DNA of 54,613 nucleotides, taken from Methanocellales archaeon (GTDB taxonomy: Archaea; Halobacteriota; UBA148; JAUWXC01). The DNA is taken from assembly GCA_030610945.1 (NCBI GenBank), contig JAUWQV010000006.1, positions 1 through 54,613 on the forward strand. The letters are read 5' to 3'. The translations under genes and the position numbers were made by a program. Each line of letters starts with the position of its first letter. Position 1 is the first letter of the stretch. A model generated the notes under the pieces. The model had not been told where the DNA came from and did not search any database. It saw only the letters and a program-made list of their open reading frames with translations. Below, piece after piece: positions 8,501-15,992 of the stretch.

Positions 8501-8792
8501 GAATGCCACCAAACCGCTTGGCCTCAACAAAAACCACTGGTGCACCATCAAGCTTTAACGCAACGTCAGCCAGTCCAACCTTTCGCACATAATGTTCCCT
8601 GTCGTATTCGTCTGGATCTTTTACTTTCCAGCCTAAAATCTCAAACAAAGGATCGATAAAATCAGCCCGTACATTCGCCTCGCTAAGGGCTTCTAGCTCC
8701 TTTGGACTTTTAGATCTCTTAAGAGTATTATATCTGCCAACTAGCTCTTCGATTCTCTGCTTTATTTGTTCGTCGTCCAATTTTTTGAACAC
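5592..8792 (-). CDS. Single-chain restriction-modification enzyme (Eco57I/type IIG-like)
   Basis: A 1066-residue enzyme with three parts. Residues about 30-180 form an HsdR-N-like nuclease: D76 and E90-x-K92 in VVFVEAKRF are the expected metal ligands. The middle is an N6-adenine methyltransferase with the AdoMet motif DPACGSGSF at about 398 and the catalytic NPPYG at about 552. The C-terminal 350 residues look like a TaqI/Eco57I-type target-recognition region. One polypeptide therefore both methylates and cuts DNA. The start is taken as GTG at 8792; AGAGGA sits immediately in front, unusually close, so the TTG four codons on is a possible alternative. Next to hsdS debris and an ApeA-like gene, it anchors a defence island. 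Confidence 0.9.
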   Translation of the reverse strand: MFKKLDDEQIKQRIEELVGRYNTLKRSKSPKELEALSEANVRADFIDPLFEILGWKVKDPDEYDREHYVRKVGLADVALKLDGAPVVFVEAKRFGGIPHIDDRGDADWTLEERQVILYAASSKCKWAILTNFEKFRVFNALTGLTILDFESIYDYTDRFGELLYLTRDYVDSGRIERLAEREERQDIDLDFLKMLNNWRIQLANDIYQRNKDNDVLKDEGQLDLEKLKDAVQRTLDRLIIIRWAEDRLVLDDPHLLERKYHDWKLSPTYNSIFDSLFADRALFDKFNDIHDSKIFERGHICEKVKISDDVLGKIIYEMCQRSFRKFDFDILGNTYETYLGNTLYLKDDGTLGLKPSMETRKEAGIYYTPPYVVDYILKNTLGELLKGKTPEEIAKIKVLDPACGSGSFLIKAFDYLNDYYEKENEKVRKRKEKLIKEYMKSSGNQLKLDIEALEHKEYKDVEKEILKNNIHGVDLDRQAAEIASVNLMLKALKPKEKLPLILDENIKVGNSLISGTEDELKQYFGDDWKERCPFNWEDEFKDVFAQDGFDVVIGNPPYGAGLDESDRKYISNNYTTGTSYKNTALIFIERSLKLLKDGGYFGMIVPKSLAFSQRWRVGRELIISDLTKVVDVSKAFKDVLLEQVIIILKKGAGENKYEIQTIRSAEDKNTFVEKRYVEVIDSLIVHDDIHDLKIFQKMNSDCIYLGDISKTSRGLPFQKHVVKTKSAYNVLRGKNIARYFLSESNEFLDDSMIDENDEKIRFLKHPKVISQRIVAHVTRPTDHIIIMSMIDEDGALTLDTIENTIVTDDMYSLKFILSLLNSKLISWYAYRYIFAKAIRTMDLDDYYIGKIPIPKKVVDQSQFARLADRTIALNKQLNSINTDFDHYVNLHPRTEDAFLKHYVDKLPASDKEVLKDHLGKSMNRVDGKFKEFEILEEGEWLVFKVGYLLKTKKGEMPIRNVRAFRCRIADEKLRKFLHYSIKEYTRPGKLGKGNIYERLLKIKIPQFVPNAEKNKRIIDEIMTPFLEEVAKRDKLEKEIGETDRTIDQRVYELYGLTPGEVAIVED

Positions 8793-8994
8793 TCCTCTAC
8801 TCGATTACTGTCTCACTCATTGTTACCTTATTTTCAATCCTCTTAAATATACATTGCCAAAATGTTGCCTGCTATCAATAAGGAGAGGCCAGTAGCAAAC
8901 TCGGATCAGTCTCCACCATAACGATGGGAGACGAACTACAAAAATCTTACTTAGGAGCGCTCTATTTTTACAGGAGTAGAAAGAAAACAGTGAG

Positions 8995-9588
8995 ATGATG
9001 AACACAGATAAAAAAGTGAAACGACTTAAGATCTCCGATTGGATTGTAATCGCCTATGGAAAGAATAAATTAATTTTCAAAGATCCACGATCAAAAAGGC
9101 ACCTAACCCTAAAAATCGATGAGAAAGGCATAGACATTCATGAGACCGAGGAAGGGGAGGTAAAGAAGCATCGACCAATTATGCAGAAAGGGACGAAGGA
9201 GTTTGAGGAGGAGCTACAGAAACAATTGACAGCGATCATAAAAGAAGCTAGAGTAAACATCAACGACCCCAGACTCACAGGGTATGTTTTAGCAATACCT
9301 CCAGCCGATGAGAATGAAAGATATCAAAAAATGCTAGTTCACAAAGGAAGAGATGCAATCCTCCCTAAGGATGTGCTTGAAAGAGAGGGGGAGCAAATCA
9401 TCAACGATTATATTTCTGTGAGGTTGCAGGATGCTATGAATGTAGATTTTACCAAATCTTACGTTTTTGATGAGAGTGGCAGGTTCGTAGGTGGTTTGGT
9501 CAAAGTGGGGAGAGATTGCTATCTCATTACTAATAAAATGCTTGAGCGATTATCACGATGTATCTTTGGTCCCTATCCCCCTGCTTGA
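8995..9588 (+). CDS. Hypothetical protein, 197 residues
   Basis: A soluble, highly charged protein of 197 residues with no family I recognise. The first half reads as short beta strands (DWIVIAYGKNKLIFKD, RHLTLKIDEKGIDIHE) followed by a lysine-rich helix; the second half again alternates strands and helices. There are no cysteines in pairs, no membrane segments and no nucleotide-binding loop. Two adjacent ATG codons (8995 and 8998) are both possible starts; CAGGAG lies somewhat far upstream. It diverges from the restriction-modification gene across a 200-bp gap that probably holds both promoters. Confidence 0.6.
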   Translation: MMNTDKKVKRLKISDWIVIAYGKNKLIFKDPRSKRHLTLKIDEKGIDIHETEEGEVKKHRPIMQKGTKEFEEELQKQLTAIIKEARVNINDPRLTGYVLAIPPADENERYQKMLVHKGRDAILPKDVLEREGEQIINDYISVRLQDAMNVDFTKSYVFDESGRFVGGLVKVGRDCYLITNKMLERLSRCIFGPYPPA

Positions 9589-9685
9589 AGAGCTGTACAC
9601 CGTTTTATTAAAGAGTGAATGTCGTGAACAAGAGGACACATTGCTTCCAGAGTGTCGATTCAAACGTCCTCAGAGTTCGTTTTAT

Positions 9686-10210
9686 TTATTTTAATCGACC
9701 TTTAACGATGATAAGAGCATAGCCAATTAAAGCCGCTCCAACCCAGGTCACTGGTTTTGACCAGTCCAACCCCACGAAATATAGTATAATTGCACCGACT
9801 GCGCCTATAACCAACCCATATGAGATATAGCCTATGTGTTTCACTTTCGGATCTACTTTATCCGCCAACTTTTCGAGTGCTTCACGCCCTTCAGGCTCTC
9901 TAACTATATGTATCACCCATAATTGATTAAGATTGTCAGCTGCTACTAAAGCACTCAGGATACATGCTAAAAGCGACATATTAAACCACAAAGCAAAAGA
10001 TAAACAGAATACAACATTCAGAAGTATCCAATTTCTCCATCCAAGCTTCCTGACAATTTTGTTTCCTTCAAATTCTAGGGTTGAGCCTCCCCACCATGTG
10101 CTCAATATATCTAGTGATCGACCAAAAGTAACAACAGCCAAGTTAATCAAATACTGCCACAATGACAGGGTTAAGATAGAGTCAATCAAATAATTAATCA
10201 AATAAACCAC
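9686..10210 (-). CDS. Multi-span membrane protein, DUF5658-like
   Basis: A 174-residue integral membrane protein with about four hydrophobic spans, near residues 15-32, 58-82, 128-148 and 153-170. The string RSLDILSTWWGGSTLEFEGN in the first half, with D and S/T in the helix and an E-G-N turn after it, resembles small archaeal membrane proteins of the DUF5658 type; that match is from memory and uncertain. The GTG at 10210 is crowded by its ribosome site, and a TTG at 10201 has better spacing. The function is unknown. It sits alone, convergent with the gene to its left. Confidence 0.6.
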   Translation of the reverse strand: MVYLINYLIDSILTLSLWQYLINLAVVTFGRSLDILSTWWGGSTLEFEGNKIVRKLGWRNWILLNVVFCLSFALWFNMSLLACILSALVAADNLNQLWVIHIVREPEGREALEKLADKVDPKVKHIGYISYGLVIGAVGAIILYFVGLDWSKPVTWVGAALIGYALIIVKGRLK

Positions 10211-10227
10211 CTCTCCTAAACATATTT

Positions 10228-10452
10228 TTATTTTCTCCTCTTGTTCACCCAGTACCAGATGACCTGTGCGGAGATGTTCTTGTTCGTCTTCTCCGAGATG
10301 CGCCTGGTGATCTTTTCATAGCCCCAGCCCTTCTGGCGGAGCTTTCTCGCCTCTTTTACGAGCTTTGAGTCATACCGATTTGCATAGCCTACCAGCTTCT
10401 TGATGCCCTGCATGTCGAGCATGGTGCTCACGAACGGGTGTAGTTGATTCAC
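10228..10452 (-). CDS. Small helix-turn-helix protein or C-terminal remnant of a larger one
   Basis: A 74-residue product ending in a resolvase/transposase-like helix-turn-helix: EARKLRQKGWGYEKITRRIS then a second helix ISAQVIWYWV. The proposed GTG start lacks a ribosome site. The same frame stays open upstream across an in-frame TAG at about 10479 (readable as FISWSDVEP, stop, DIFASRPSIVNQL). This may be the surviving tail of a longer gene rather than an intact one. Confidence 0.4.
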   Translation of the reverse strand: MNQLHPFVSTMLDMQGIKKLVGYANRYDSKLVKEARKLRQKGWGYEKITRRISEKTNKNISAQVIWYWVNKRRK

Positions 10453-10705
10453 GATACTTGGTCGGGAGGCGAAGATATCCTATGGCTCGACGTCTGACCA
10501 CGAGATGAAGTTGAAAGAGTGGCTGAACTGGTGATGTCAACATAGAAAATAATGTTGCCATTTGGTAACAGGCTCTCCTGTGTTTGAAAACTTTATAAAT
10601 CTCATTAGGCATTGCACTGTCATCTACGTATGTTGGGTAATATAATAAATGAATACCATAACTTATTCATTTCAGTAGAACTCTGTAATCAAAGGAGAAG
10701 ATATT

Positions 10706-10906
10706 TTGGAAGGAAATTATATTCAAGGTGAGGATGAAGACATTATAGGGGCGATAATCGGTATAGTGGCGACAATCGGTCTAGGCATTCTTGCCATGGC
10801 AATAATTGATTCTCTGGTTTCACCTAAATGTCCCAATTGTGGGAGGCTCGTAGAACGCAACTCGCCACGTTGCCAAAATTGCTATGCTTTTTTGGGGTGG
10901 CGTTAG
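10706..10906 (+). CDS. Membrane-anchored zinc-ribbon protein
   Basis: A 66-residue protein with one hydrophobic span (about residues 14-34) followed by a zinc ribbon, CPNCG then CQNC twelve residues later. The N-terminus is acidic, so the ribbon is probably on the cytoplasmic side by the positive-inside rule; that is inference. The start is a TTG with AAAGGAG eight bases upstream. It ends in TAG and the next gene starts on the very next base in the same frame, so the two are cotranscribed and would be fused if the TAG were read through. A weak TATA-like CTTTATAAAT lies at 10591-10600. Confidence 0.6.
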   Translation: MEGNYIQGEDEDIIGAIIGIVATIGLGILAMAIIDSLVSPKCPNCGRLVERNSPRCQNCYAFLGWR

Positions 10907-11218
10907 ATGGACTACTCAAATGTTGCCTACCAAGCCAAACATTACACGGATAAATTGGGGTTTCCCATGCTTATCATTTCGGGAGTTGGTATAGTAATCA
11001 ATCGTTATTTTTCAAATTTGATGCCATCCATTATAGTAGACGGTATGTATTGGATCCTTTTTATGAGTGTTATTGGCATGGCGAAATTATCTTTCATGCG
11101 TAAAGCAAGTCCATACATAGTAGCTGGGGGCGAATGCCCTAAATGTCAAAGTTTTTTAGAACACACGGGACAAAAGTGCTCGAATGATGATTGCGATTAT
11201 CGAGTTGATTTTGATTAA
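10907..11218 (+). CDS. Membrane protein with C-terminal zinc ribbon
   Basis: A 103-residue protein with two hydrophobic spans (about 17-33 and 40-58) and a C-terminal ribbon CPKC...CSNDDC. The ATG abuts the TAG of the preceding gene without a spacer, and no separate ribosome site is present. It must be translated by coupling, or read as one chain with the upstream ORF. Both products have the same membrane-plus-ribbon plan in opposite order, which suggests they work together. No family is recognised. Confidence 0.55.
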   Translation: MDYSNVAYQAKHYTDKLGFPMLIISGVGIVINRYFSNLMPSIIVDGMYWILFMSVIGMAKLSFMRKASPYIVAGGECPKCQSFLEHTGQKCSNDDCDYRVDFD

Positions 11219-11267
11219 TGTAAGATTTCTGTTGTAAGATTCGCGCGAAAGTGTAAGAAATTTCGAT

Positions 11268-11618
11268 TTATCGTTTACTTTTTGTCCAAAATATGATTTG
11301 CACCATAAGAACAGAGTATGCAATAATGGTAACCATTGTAACCACAAAGCTATAAAAGCAAGATTTGGGAGTGGGGGTGAGGAATTGCCACGGCCACCCA
11401 TATAATCCAAAAGAAAGTGCATATAACTTAACAGCATTGACGAGAATAGAAAAGAAAACGCTGATTGATAAACCAGCAAAAGCAATGATTAAAATATTAC
11501 CCCCCTTTTCTCGTACATCCTCATTTCTTAGTGCTAAAACATAAACAGCGGCGAATATCGCATACATCGCTCCTATTGTTTGCATCGCAGCCGATGGAAA
11601 CCAAGCAGGATCAGACAT
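11268..11618 (-). CDS. Three-span membrane protein
   Basis: A 116-residue protein that is almost entirely hydrophobic, with spans near residues 10-30, 40-65 and 86-110. A charged loop (LRNEDVREKGG) lies between the first two. Its ATG has no upstream purine run, so a leaderless mRNA is likely. I do not recognise the family. It is oriented like the next small membrane gene to its right, with 130 bp between them. Confidence 0.5.
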   Translation of the reverse strand: MSDPAWFPSAAMQTIGAMYAIFAAVYVLALRNEDVREKGGNILIIAFAGLSISVFFSILVNAVKLYALSFGLYGWPWQFLTPTPKSCFYSFVVTMVTIIAYSVLMVQIIFWTKSKR

Positions 11619-11749
11619 AATGTATCCAATCTATATCAAGTCATTTGGATACAAAAAGGTATAGGACAAAAAAATCTCAACGCCTTAAATCAAATCTCAA
11701 AAATTAAAAAACACCCCTCCATCACAAAAACTTACATCGGAGCACATTA

Positions 11750-12160
11750 TCATTCTTCTCCTGTAATTGTGAGATACTTGGGCAAATTTCCGAAGAAAAG
11801 CATACCAAAAAGCACAGCGGCTGGAGCTAAAATAATAATTGCAAACGATATTTCCCAAACATATGCAACTATACATCCAATTAATGAGAGTGTCAGCCCT
11901 ACACCCCCCTTAATCGATTGTTCAAAGCATTCCTTAGGTTCAGACGCATTTCCTAATTTTTGTGCCCATTCTTTAATATTCTTTTCACCTACATTGGCCC
12001 CCGCCTTCTTCATCTCATCGAGAACCTTCGATTTTTCATAAAACTCGTATGACTTAACTCTTTCAGAAAAAAAGTATGCCAAGGAGATGGTCGCTGAAAA
12101 GATACCAACCATAGCAATTACGGCGGCCTGAAAAATCTCACCGGGAGATAGTTCTATCAT
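11750..12160 (-). CDS. Small membrane protein with soluble loop
   Basis: A 136-residue protein with an N-terminal hydrophobic span (about 10-30), a charged helical loop of some 50 residues (including VLDEMKKAGANVGEKNIKEW), and two C-terminal spans (about 86-104 and 105-125). No family is recognised. No ribosome site precedes the ATG. The arrangement resembles small holin- or stress-type membrane proteins, but nothing specific supports such a role. Confidence 0.5.
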   Translation of the reverse strand: MIELSPGEIFQAAVIAMVGIFSATISLAYFFSERVKSYEFYEKSKVLDEMKKAGANVGEKNIKEWAQKLGNASEPKECFEQSIKGGVGLTLSLIGCIVAYVWEISFAIIILAPAAVLFGMLFFGNLPKYLTITGEE

Positions 12161-12219
12161 TATGATATGGTTCTCAGAAGACGTTATAAATTATACGCTA
12201 TCTTCCTCAAAATTCAACA

Positions 12220-12341
12220 TCACGGCGCCGGCAACCCACAAGCAGGACAAACTTTCCAATCGAGTTCCACGAGTTCCCGCAGATATCACAAACACGTTTT
12301 AATTGTGCCTCACACACAGGACATTGAAGAGTGTCCTTATG
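12220..12341 (-). pseudogene. Frameshifted zinc-ribbon fragment
   Basis: Read leftward, one frame gives LQCPVCEAQLKRVCDICGNS and another continues DWKVCPACGLPAP followed by TGA. Three C-x2-C knuckles in line are characteristic of a small ribbon protein split by a frameshift. A direct repeat GGAACTCG, spaced by one T, sits at the break. No start codon exists in the first frame after its upstream stop. The rest of 12161-12415 shows nothing else. Confidence 0.3.
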
Positions 12342-12415
12342 TTAGTTTTCTTCTTTTAAAGTTAAATTATTTAGGAGATAGCGCGGGTCAAGAATACGGG
12401 GGAGTGATCCTAGCC

Positions 12416-13315
12416 TCACCCCAAAAGTCTAACCAACAACGCCATCTGCGCATACAACCTGTTCTCTGCCTGCTTGAAGATTGCTGAATTTGGGCCTTCT
12501 AAAACGTCATCTGTGACTTCCTCGCCCCTGTGCGCAGGCAGGCAGTGCATGACGATGACATCGGGTTTTGCCATCTTTACAATGTTCTCGTTAATCTGGA
12601 ATTCCTGGAAATCGCGCACCCTTTTCTTTTTCTGCGCTTCATCGCTCATCGAAACCCAGACATCCGTGTAGAGCACGTCCGCATCTTCAGCAGCTTCTTT
12701 CGGGTCATGCGTGATTTTCACGTTTACTCCGAGCCCTCTCGCCCTGCTCACGATTTTTTCATCCGGTTCATATCCCTTCGGACACGCCACCACGACGTTC
12801 ATCCCGACCAGTGCACCCGCCAGTATGGAAGAGTTGCAGACGTTGTTGCCATCCCCAATCCATCCGAATTTCAATCCTGAAAATCCCTTCTTGAACTCGT
12901 AGATCGTCAGCAAATCCGCAAGGGACTGGCAGGGATGTTCGACCTCGGTCAGTGCATTGATGACGGGAACGCTCGCGTGTTTTGCGAACTCGGATACCAC
13001 GTCATTGCGCCCCCTGATAACGATACCATCCACATATCCAGACAGGGCGCGTGCCGTATCCTTTATCAATTCACCTCTGCCAAGTTGCAGGTCCTGCCAG
13101 TTGAGGTATAACGCATGCCCACCCAGGGACGTCATCGCAACCTCGAATGAGACGCGCGTTCGGGTGGATGGCTTTTCAAATAACATCGCCAGACTTTTGT
13201 TCTTCAGCATGTCCAGCGTCTTGCCCCTCTTTCGCCTCTCCTTCAAATCCTCTGCCTTTTCGAGTATGTCGATAATGCCCTCGTGCGTTAAATCGCACAT
13301 CGAAATGAAGTTCAT
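12416..13315 (-). CDS. argF: Ornithine carbamoyltransferase
   Basis: Catalyses carbamoyl phosphate + ornithine to citrulline in arginine synthesis. The 299-residue chain has the carbamoyl-phosphate motif STRTR at about residues 50-54, the HPCQ motif (EVEHPCQSLADLL) at about 127, and the ornithine-side HCLPAHRGEE at about 259. The length is normal for the family. The ATG follows the purD stop by one base, and GAGAGG inside the purD end serves as ribosome site. argF is thus the last gene of the leftward run carS - zinc protein - pyrE - purD - argF. Confidence 0.96.
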   Translation of the reverse strand: MNFISMCDLTHEGIIDILEKAEDLKERRKRGKTLDMLKNKSLAMLFEKPSTRTRVSFEVAMTSLGGHALYLNWQDLQLGRGELIKDTARALSGYVDGIVIRGRNDVVSEFAKHASVPVINALTEVEHPCQSLADLLTIYEFKKGFSGLKFGWIGDGNNVCNSSILAGALVGMNVVVACPKGYEPDEKIVSRARGLGVNVKITHDPKEAAEDADVLYTDVWVSMSDEAQKKKRVRDFQEFQINENIVKMAKPDVIVMHCLPAHRGEEVTDDVLEGPNSAIFKQAENRLYAQMALLVRLLG

Positions 13316-13316
13316 C

Positions 13317-14693
13317 TTATCCTCTCAATGATTCCATATGCTTTACACTTTTCTCTATATGCCCTTCTGAACCGATATCCCACCTGTTCCATAATGCCCC
13401 GTCAATGTTGACGACGCCGTCCAGTGAGATGTTTCGTGCATCTTCTATGTCGTCTCCAATGCCCACCGCGCATACGGCTCTTGAGCCCAATGCATATGTT
13501 CCACCATCCCTGAGCTCCATGGACCCGGGATAAATCCTGATTGCATCTCCATATTTTTCGCCGAGTTCATATGCTTTGCTGAGGTCTACCCTCATGTTGC
13601 CTGAGAAAGTCTTCCTATATCCGCCGTAGGCCATCGGAACTGCATAGGTGACTACGCTCGCCTTCCTGGCAAAGTTCAGCCCTGTTAGAGTGCTATCAAG
13701 AATACGGAAACAGACGTCTACGAAGTCATCCTTCAAAGTCGTGAACAGATTTATCGACTCCGGGTCTCCAGGGCGGGAATTGACCTCCAAAACCTTGACG
13801 CCGTCCCTTGCGCAGGTATATGCCATGTACAGGGGTACTCCTCTCAGGGAAGTGTTGTCTCCGTCGTCCTTCACTTCGTCGAACACTTTTTTGCCAATCT
13901 CGAGTGCGTCATCCCAGTCCTTCTGGTCCATGAAAGGCAGTTTATTGCCCGCATCCTTGTAAGCGCCCATACCGCCCGTGTTCACCCCTAAGTCACCGTC
14001 AAACGCCCTCTTGTAATCCCGTACTGCTGGCGTTGCGACAAGATGTTTTCCGTCTGAAACAAACTGTAGGCTGAATTCTTCACCGTCGACCTTTTCCTCT
14101 ATTATCACGGTACCATGTTCATAGCAGGTTAAAAAATGTGCAAATAATTGCTCCCTGTTTGAGAAATGGTCTCCCCAGACGCCTACGCCCTTGCCAGTTG
14201 CAGGAGCATCCGGCTTTACGACGGCATTATTTTCAAGTTCATCCAGCCACGCCCATACCTCTTTTTTTACCTCATCCTTGCTGGAGCAGTCCTTCGGGTC
14301 AAATACCTTGAACCTGGGATTGGCATCAGGGCAGCACTTTGTCAGCAGGTGGCGCTGTAACACCTTGCTTTTTTCAATGGCATACTCCTTCGCGGGACAG
14401 ATCATCGGGATTTTCGTCTCCTTCTCGACGACATCTCTAATACCATCTATAATGGGCCCCTCGGGACCGACGATTCCAAAGTCGATTTCATCTTGATGCT
14501 TCTTGGCGAAGTTGCATATTTTCCCCATATCCAGTCCGATTTCCTGTGCCGCTGCCCTCTCAAGTATGAATGGATTTTTCTGTTTGTCTGCATCGAAAAT
14601 GCGCACATCGTAATTCCCGCTCCTGCACAGGGCATCGGCGATAGCAGCCGCCCTTGAGCCGTAGCTGACGAGCAAAACGCCGACCTTTTCCAT
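13317..14693 (-). CDS. purD: Phosphoribosylamine-glycine ligase
   Basis: Second step of purine synthesis: phosphoribosylamine + glycine + ATP to GAR. It is a 458-residue ATP-grasp enzyme. The chain shows IVGPEGPIIDGI in the N domain, the ATP-grasp strand VVKPDAPATGKGVGVW, the family signature LGVNTGGMGAY, and the metal-binding E-V-N-S-R-PGDPE segment. The ATG at 14693 overlaps the pyrE stop by one base (TGATG), with AAGGAG eight bases upstream inside pyrE. An additional GTG one codon earlier is disfavoured. Confidence 0.95.
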   Translation of the reverse strand: MEKVGVLLVSYGSRAAAIADALCRSGNYDVRIFDADKQKNPFILERAAAQEIGLDMGKICNFAKKHQDEIDFGIVGPEGPIIDGIRDVVEKETKIPMICPAKEYAIEKSKVLQRHLLTKCCPDANPRFKVFDPKDCSSKDEVKKEVWAWLDELENNAVVKPDAPATGKGVGVWGDHFSNREQLFAHFLTCYEHGTVIIEEKVDGEEFSLQFVSDGKHLVATPAVRDYKRAFDGDLGVNTGGMGAYKDAGNKLPFMDQKDWDDALEIGKKVFDEVKDDGDNTSLRGVPLYMAYTCARDGVKVLEVNSRPGDPESINLFTTLKDDFVDVCFRILDSTLTGLNFARKASVVTYAVPMAYGGYRKTFSGNMRVDLSKAYELGEKYGDAIRIYPGSMELRDGGTYALGSRAVCAVGIGDDIEDARNISLDGVVNIDGALWNRWDIGSEGHIEKSVKHMESLRG

Positions 14694-15202
14694 CACAACA
14701 GCTCCTTTGCCTTTACCATGGGCACAAATGAAACGCCCATCTTCCTCAAATTCTCCTCGGCACCCTCTTCCCTGTCCACGACCACGATGACCGTATCCAC
14801 GATTGCCCCGAGTTCGCGCAATGTCTTGACAGCCTTTGTAGCCCCTGCTCCGGTGGTTGCAACATCCTCGATTACGACGATGCGCTCTCCAGAAGCAAAT
14901 TCCCCCTCTATTTTTTTACGAGTCCCGTATTCTTTTTTCTCTTTTCTTACTATAATATAGGGCAAGCCGCTCTGAACACTGGTCACCGCTGCCAGGGGAA
15001 CGGACCCCAGCTCGATTCCGGCAAGCCGCTGCGTACCGGGTGGAACCATCTTTGCGATCTCCTCACTGAGGATTCTCAGACACTCCGGGTCTGTCTCGAA
15101 GATGTATTTGTCAATGTAGTAATTGCTCTTCTTGCCGGATGCCAGCGTAAAATCGCCAAACTTGACGGCTTTTTTTAGCGCGTTCATCAGTTCACGTTTC
15201 AC
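14693..15202 (-). CDS. pyrE: Orotate phosphoribosyltransferase
   Basis: Transfers phosphoribose from PRPP to orotate in pyrimidine synthesis. The 169-residue form starts VKRELMNALKKAVKFGDFTL like other archaeal PyrE proteins. The PRPP loop is VVIEDVATTGAGATK at about residues 106-120, and FTLASGKKSNYYID is the N-terminal substrate region. I chose the GTG at 15202, which has GGTGAT just upstream and overlaps the preceding small gene by 11 bases. An ATG at 15226 would add eight residues and deepen the overlap. It is translationally coupled to purD. Confidence 0.93.
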   Translation of the reverse strand: MKRELMNALKKAVKFGDFTLASGKKSNYYIDKYIFETDPECLRILSEEIAKMVPPGTQRLAGIELGSVPLAAVTSVQSGLPYIIVRKEKKEYGTRKKIEGEFASGERIVVIEDVATTGAGATKAVKTLRELGAIVDTVIVVVDREEGAEENLRKMGVSFVPMVKAKELL

Positions 15203-15368
15203 CTTTATCACCTTTTGTCCGTTCATCGCTTACACATACACAATCCGTGCATATGCCCAGGAGGGGGTAAAAATGGGATGCACATACTCTCTTGCCACAC
15301 AGCATGCACACTCTGGTCTGCGCTTTTTTATGGCATATTTCACAGCGGCCTGAAACATCACTTACCAT
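15192..15368 (-). CDS. Cys-rich double zinc-knuckle protein between carS and pyrE
   Basis: A 58-residue gene filling the gap between carS and pyrE. Translation from ATG 15368 gives CEIC at residue 9, CMLC at 21 and C29-A-S-H, then CTDC at 40 followed by C45. This spacing fits a two-zinc cross-brace or HIT/B-box-like treble-clef knuckle. It overlaps the carS stop by seven bases and the pyrE start by eleven, so all three are translated from one message. I do not recognise a named family. A regulatory or chaperone role for the operon is inference from position only. Confidence 0.75.
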   Translation of the reverse strand: MVSDVSGRCEICHKKAQTRVCMLCGKRVCASHFYPLLGICTDCVCVSDERTKGDKGET

Positions 15369-15895
15369 GGCACATCCTTCTTTCCTAATTTGTAGCCAAT
15401 AACATTAACCGTTTTGTGTAAAATTGGGGTGATAACTATTACTACAATCATCACCTGCAGAGTGAAATTGGTAATGAACCATTCGTGGGAGAAGGCATAG
15501 GTCAATGCCCATGCGCCGAGAACCAGATCCAATTGGTCCACCAGCCGCAGTGGCACGCCCTGCTTCAGTCCAAATCTCCTCTTAAAAAAACTCTTTACAA
15601 CATCTCCTGTCATTGCACCCAGGGGCAGACAGATCAACGCAGAGGTGGCGAAATCCGGGTATCCAATATGTGGGGCAGCAAAGTTTTGCGCAAGGCCAAC
15701 GACAATCCCGCTAAGCACTCCCAATATAAATCCTCTGTAGGTCTTTCCATCTCCCAGAATGCGCCTGCCGTCCCTGAACATTTTTCCAAAATCGATTGTA
15801 ATGCCCCTTCCGACAAGGGCGGCGCATATGTTAGGAATATATGCTGGCAGCATCAGCCAGATTGCAGTTGTTATTATTTCGAGCAATGTCAACAC
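15362..15895 (-). CDS. carS: CDP-archaeol synthase
   Basis: Makes CDP-archaeol from CTP and digeranylgeranylglyceryl phosphate, the branch point of archaeal phospholipid synthesis, in the membrane. The 177-residue chain has about five hydrophobic spans and the family loops LGDGKTYRGF (about residues 47-56), MTGDVVKSFFKRR and DQLDLVLGA. The acidic D-x-K and D-Q-L-D residues bind metal and nucleotide. The start is a GTG behind AAAAGG. It leads the leftward cluster and stands back to back with the tetraether synthase gene 97 bases away, pairing two consecutive lipid steps. Confidence 0.93.
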   Translation of the reverse strand: MLTLLEIITTAIWLMLPAYIPNICAALVGRGITIDFGKMFRDGRRILGDGKTYRGFILGVLSGIVVGLAQNFAAPHIGYPDFATSALICLPLGAMTGDVVKSFFKRRFGLKQGVPLRLVDQLDLVLGAWALTYAFSHEWFITNFTLQVMIVVIVITPILHKTVNVIGYKLGKKDVPW

Positions 15896-15992
15896 CGAAA
15901 ACCTTTTTGTATACGCAGTGATGAAACTATGAATGTTTAAATTATTCGGAAATATTATCTTCTAATAAATTGTGTGTAACAGAAGGAAGAGT

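Noticed and set aside
10370-10612. Leftward 80-residue open frame overlapping the HTH gene
   Set aside because: Arg/His-rich composition without a motif; the overlapping frame contains the helix-turn-helix and is the better reading.
12530-13331. Rightward open frames opposite argF
   Set aside because: They are antisense shadows of a clear argF gene with codon bias following argF.
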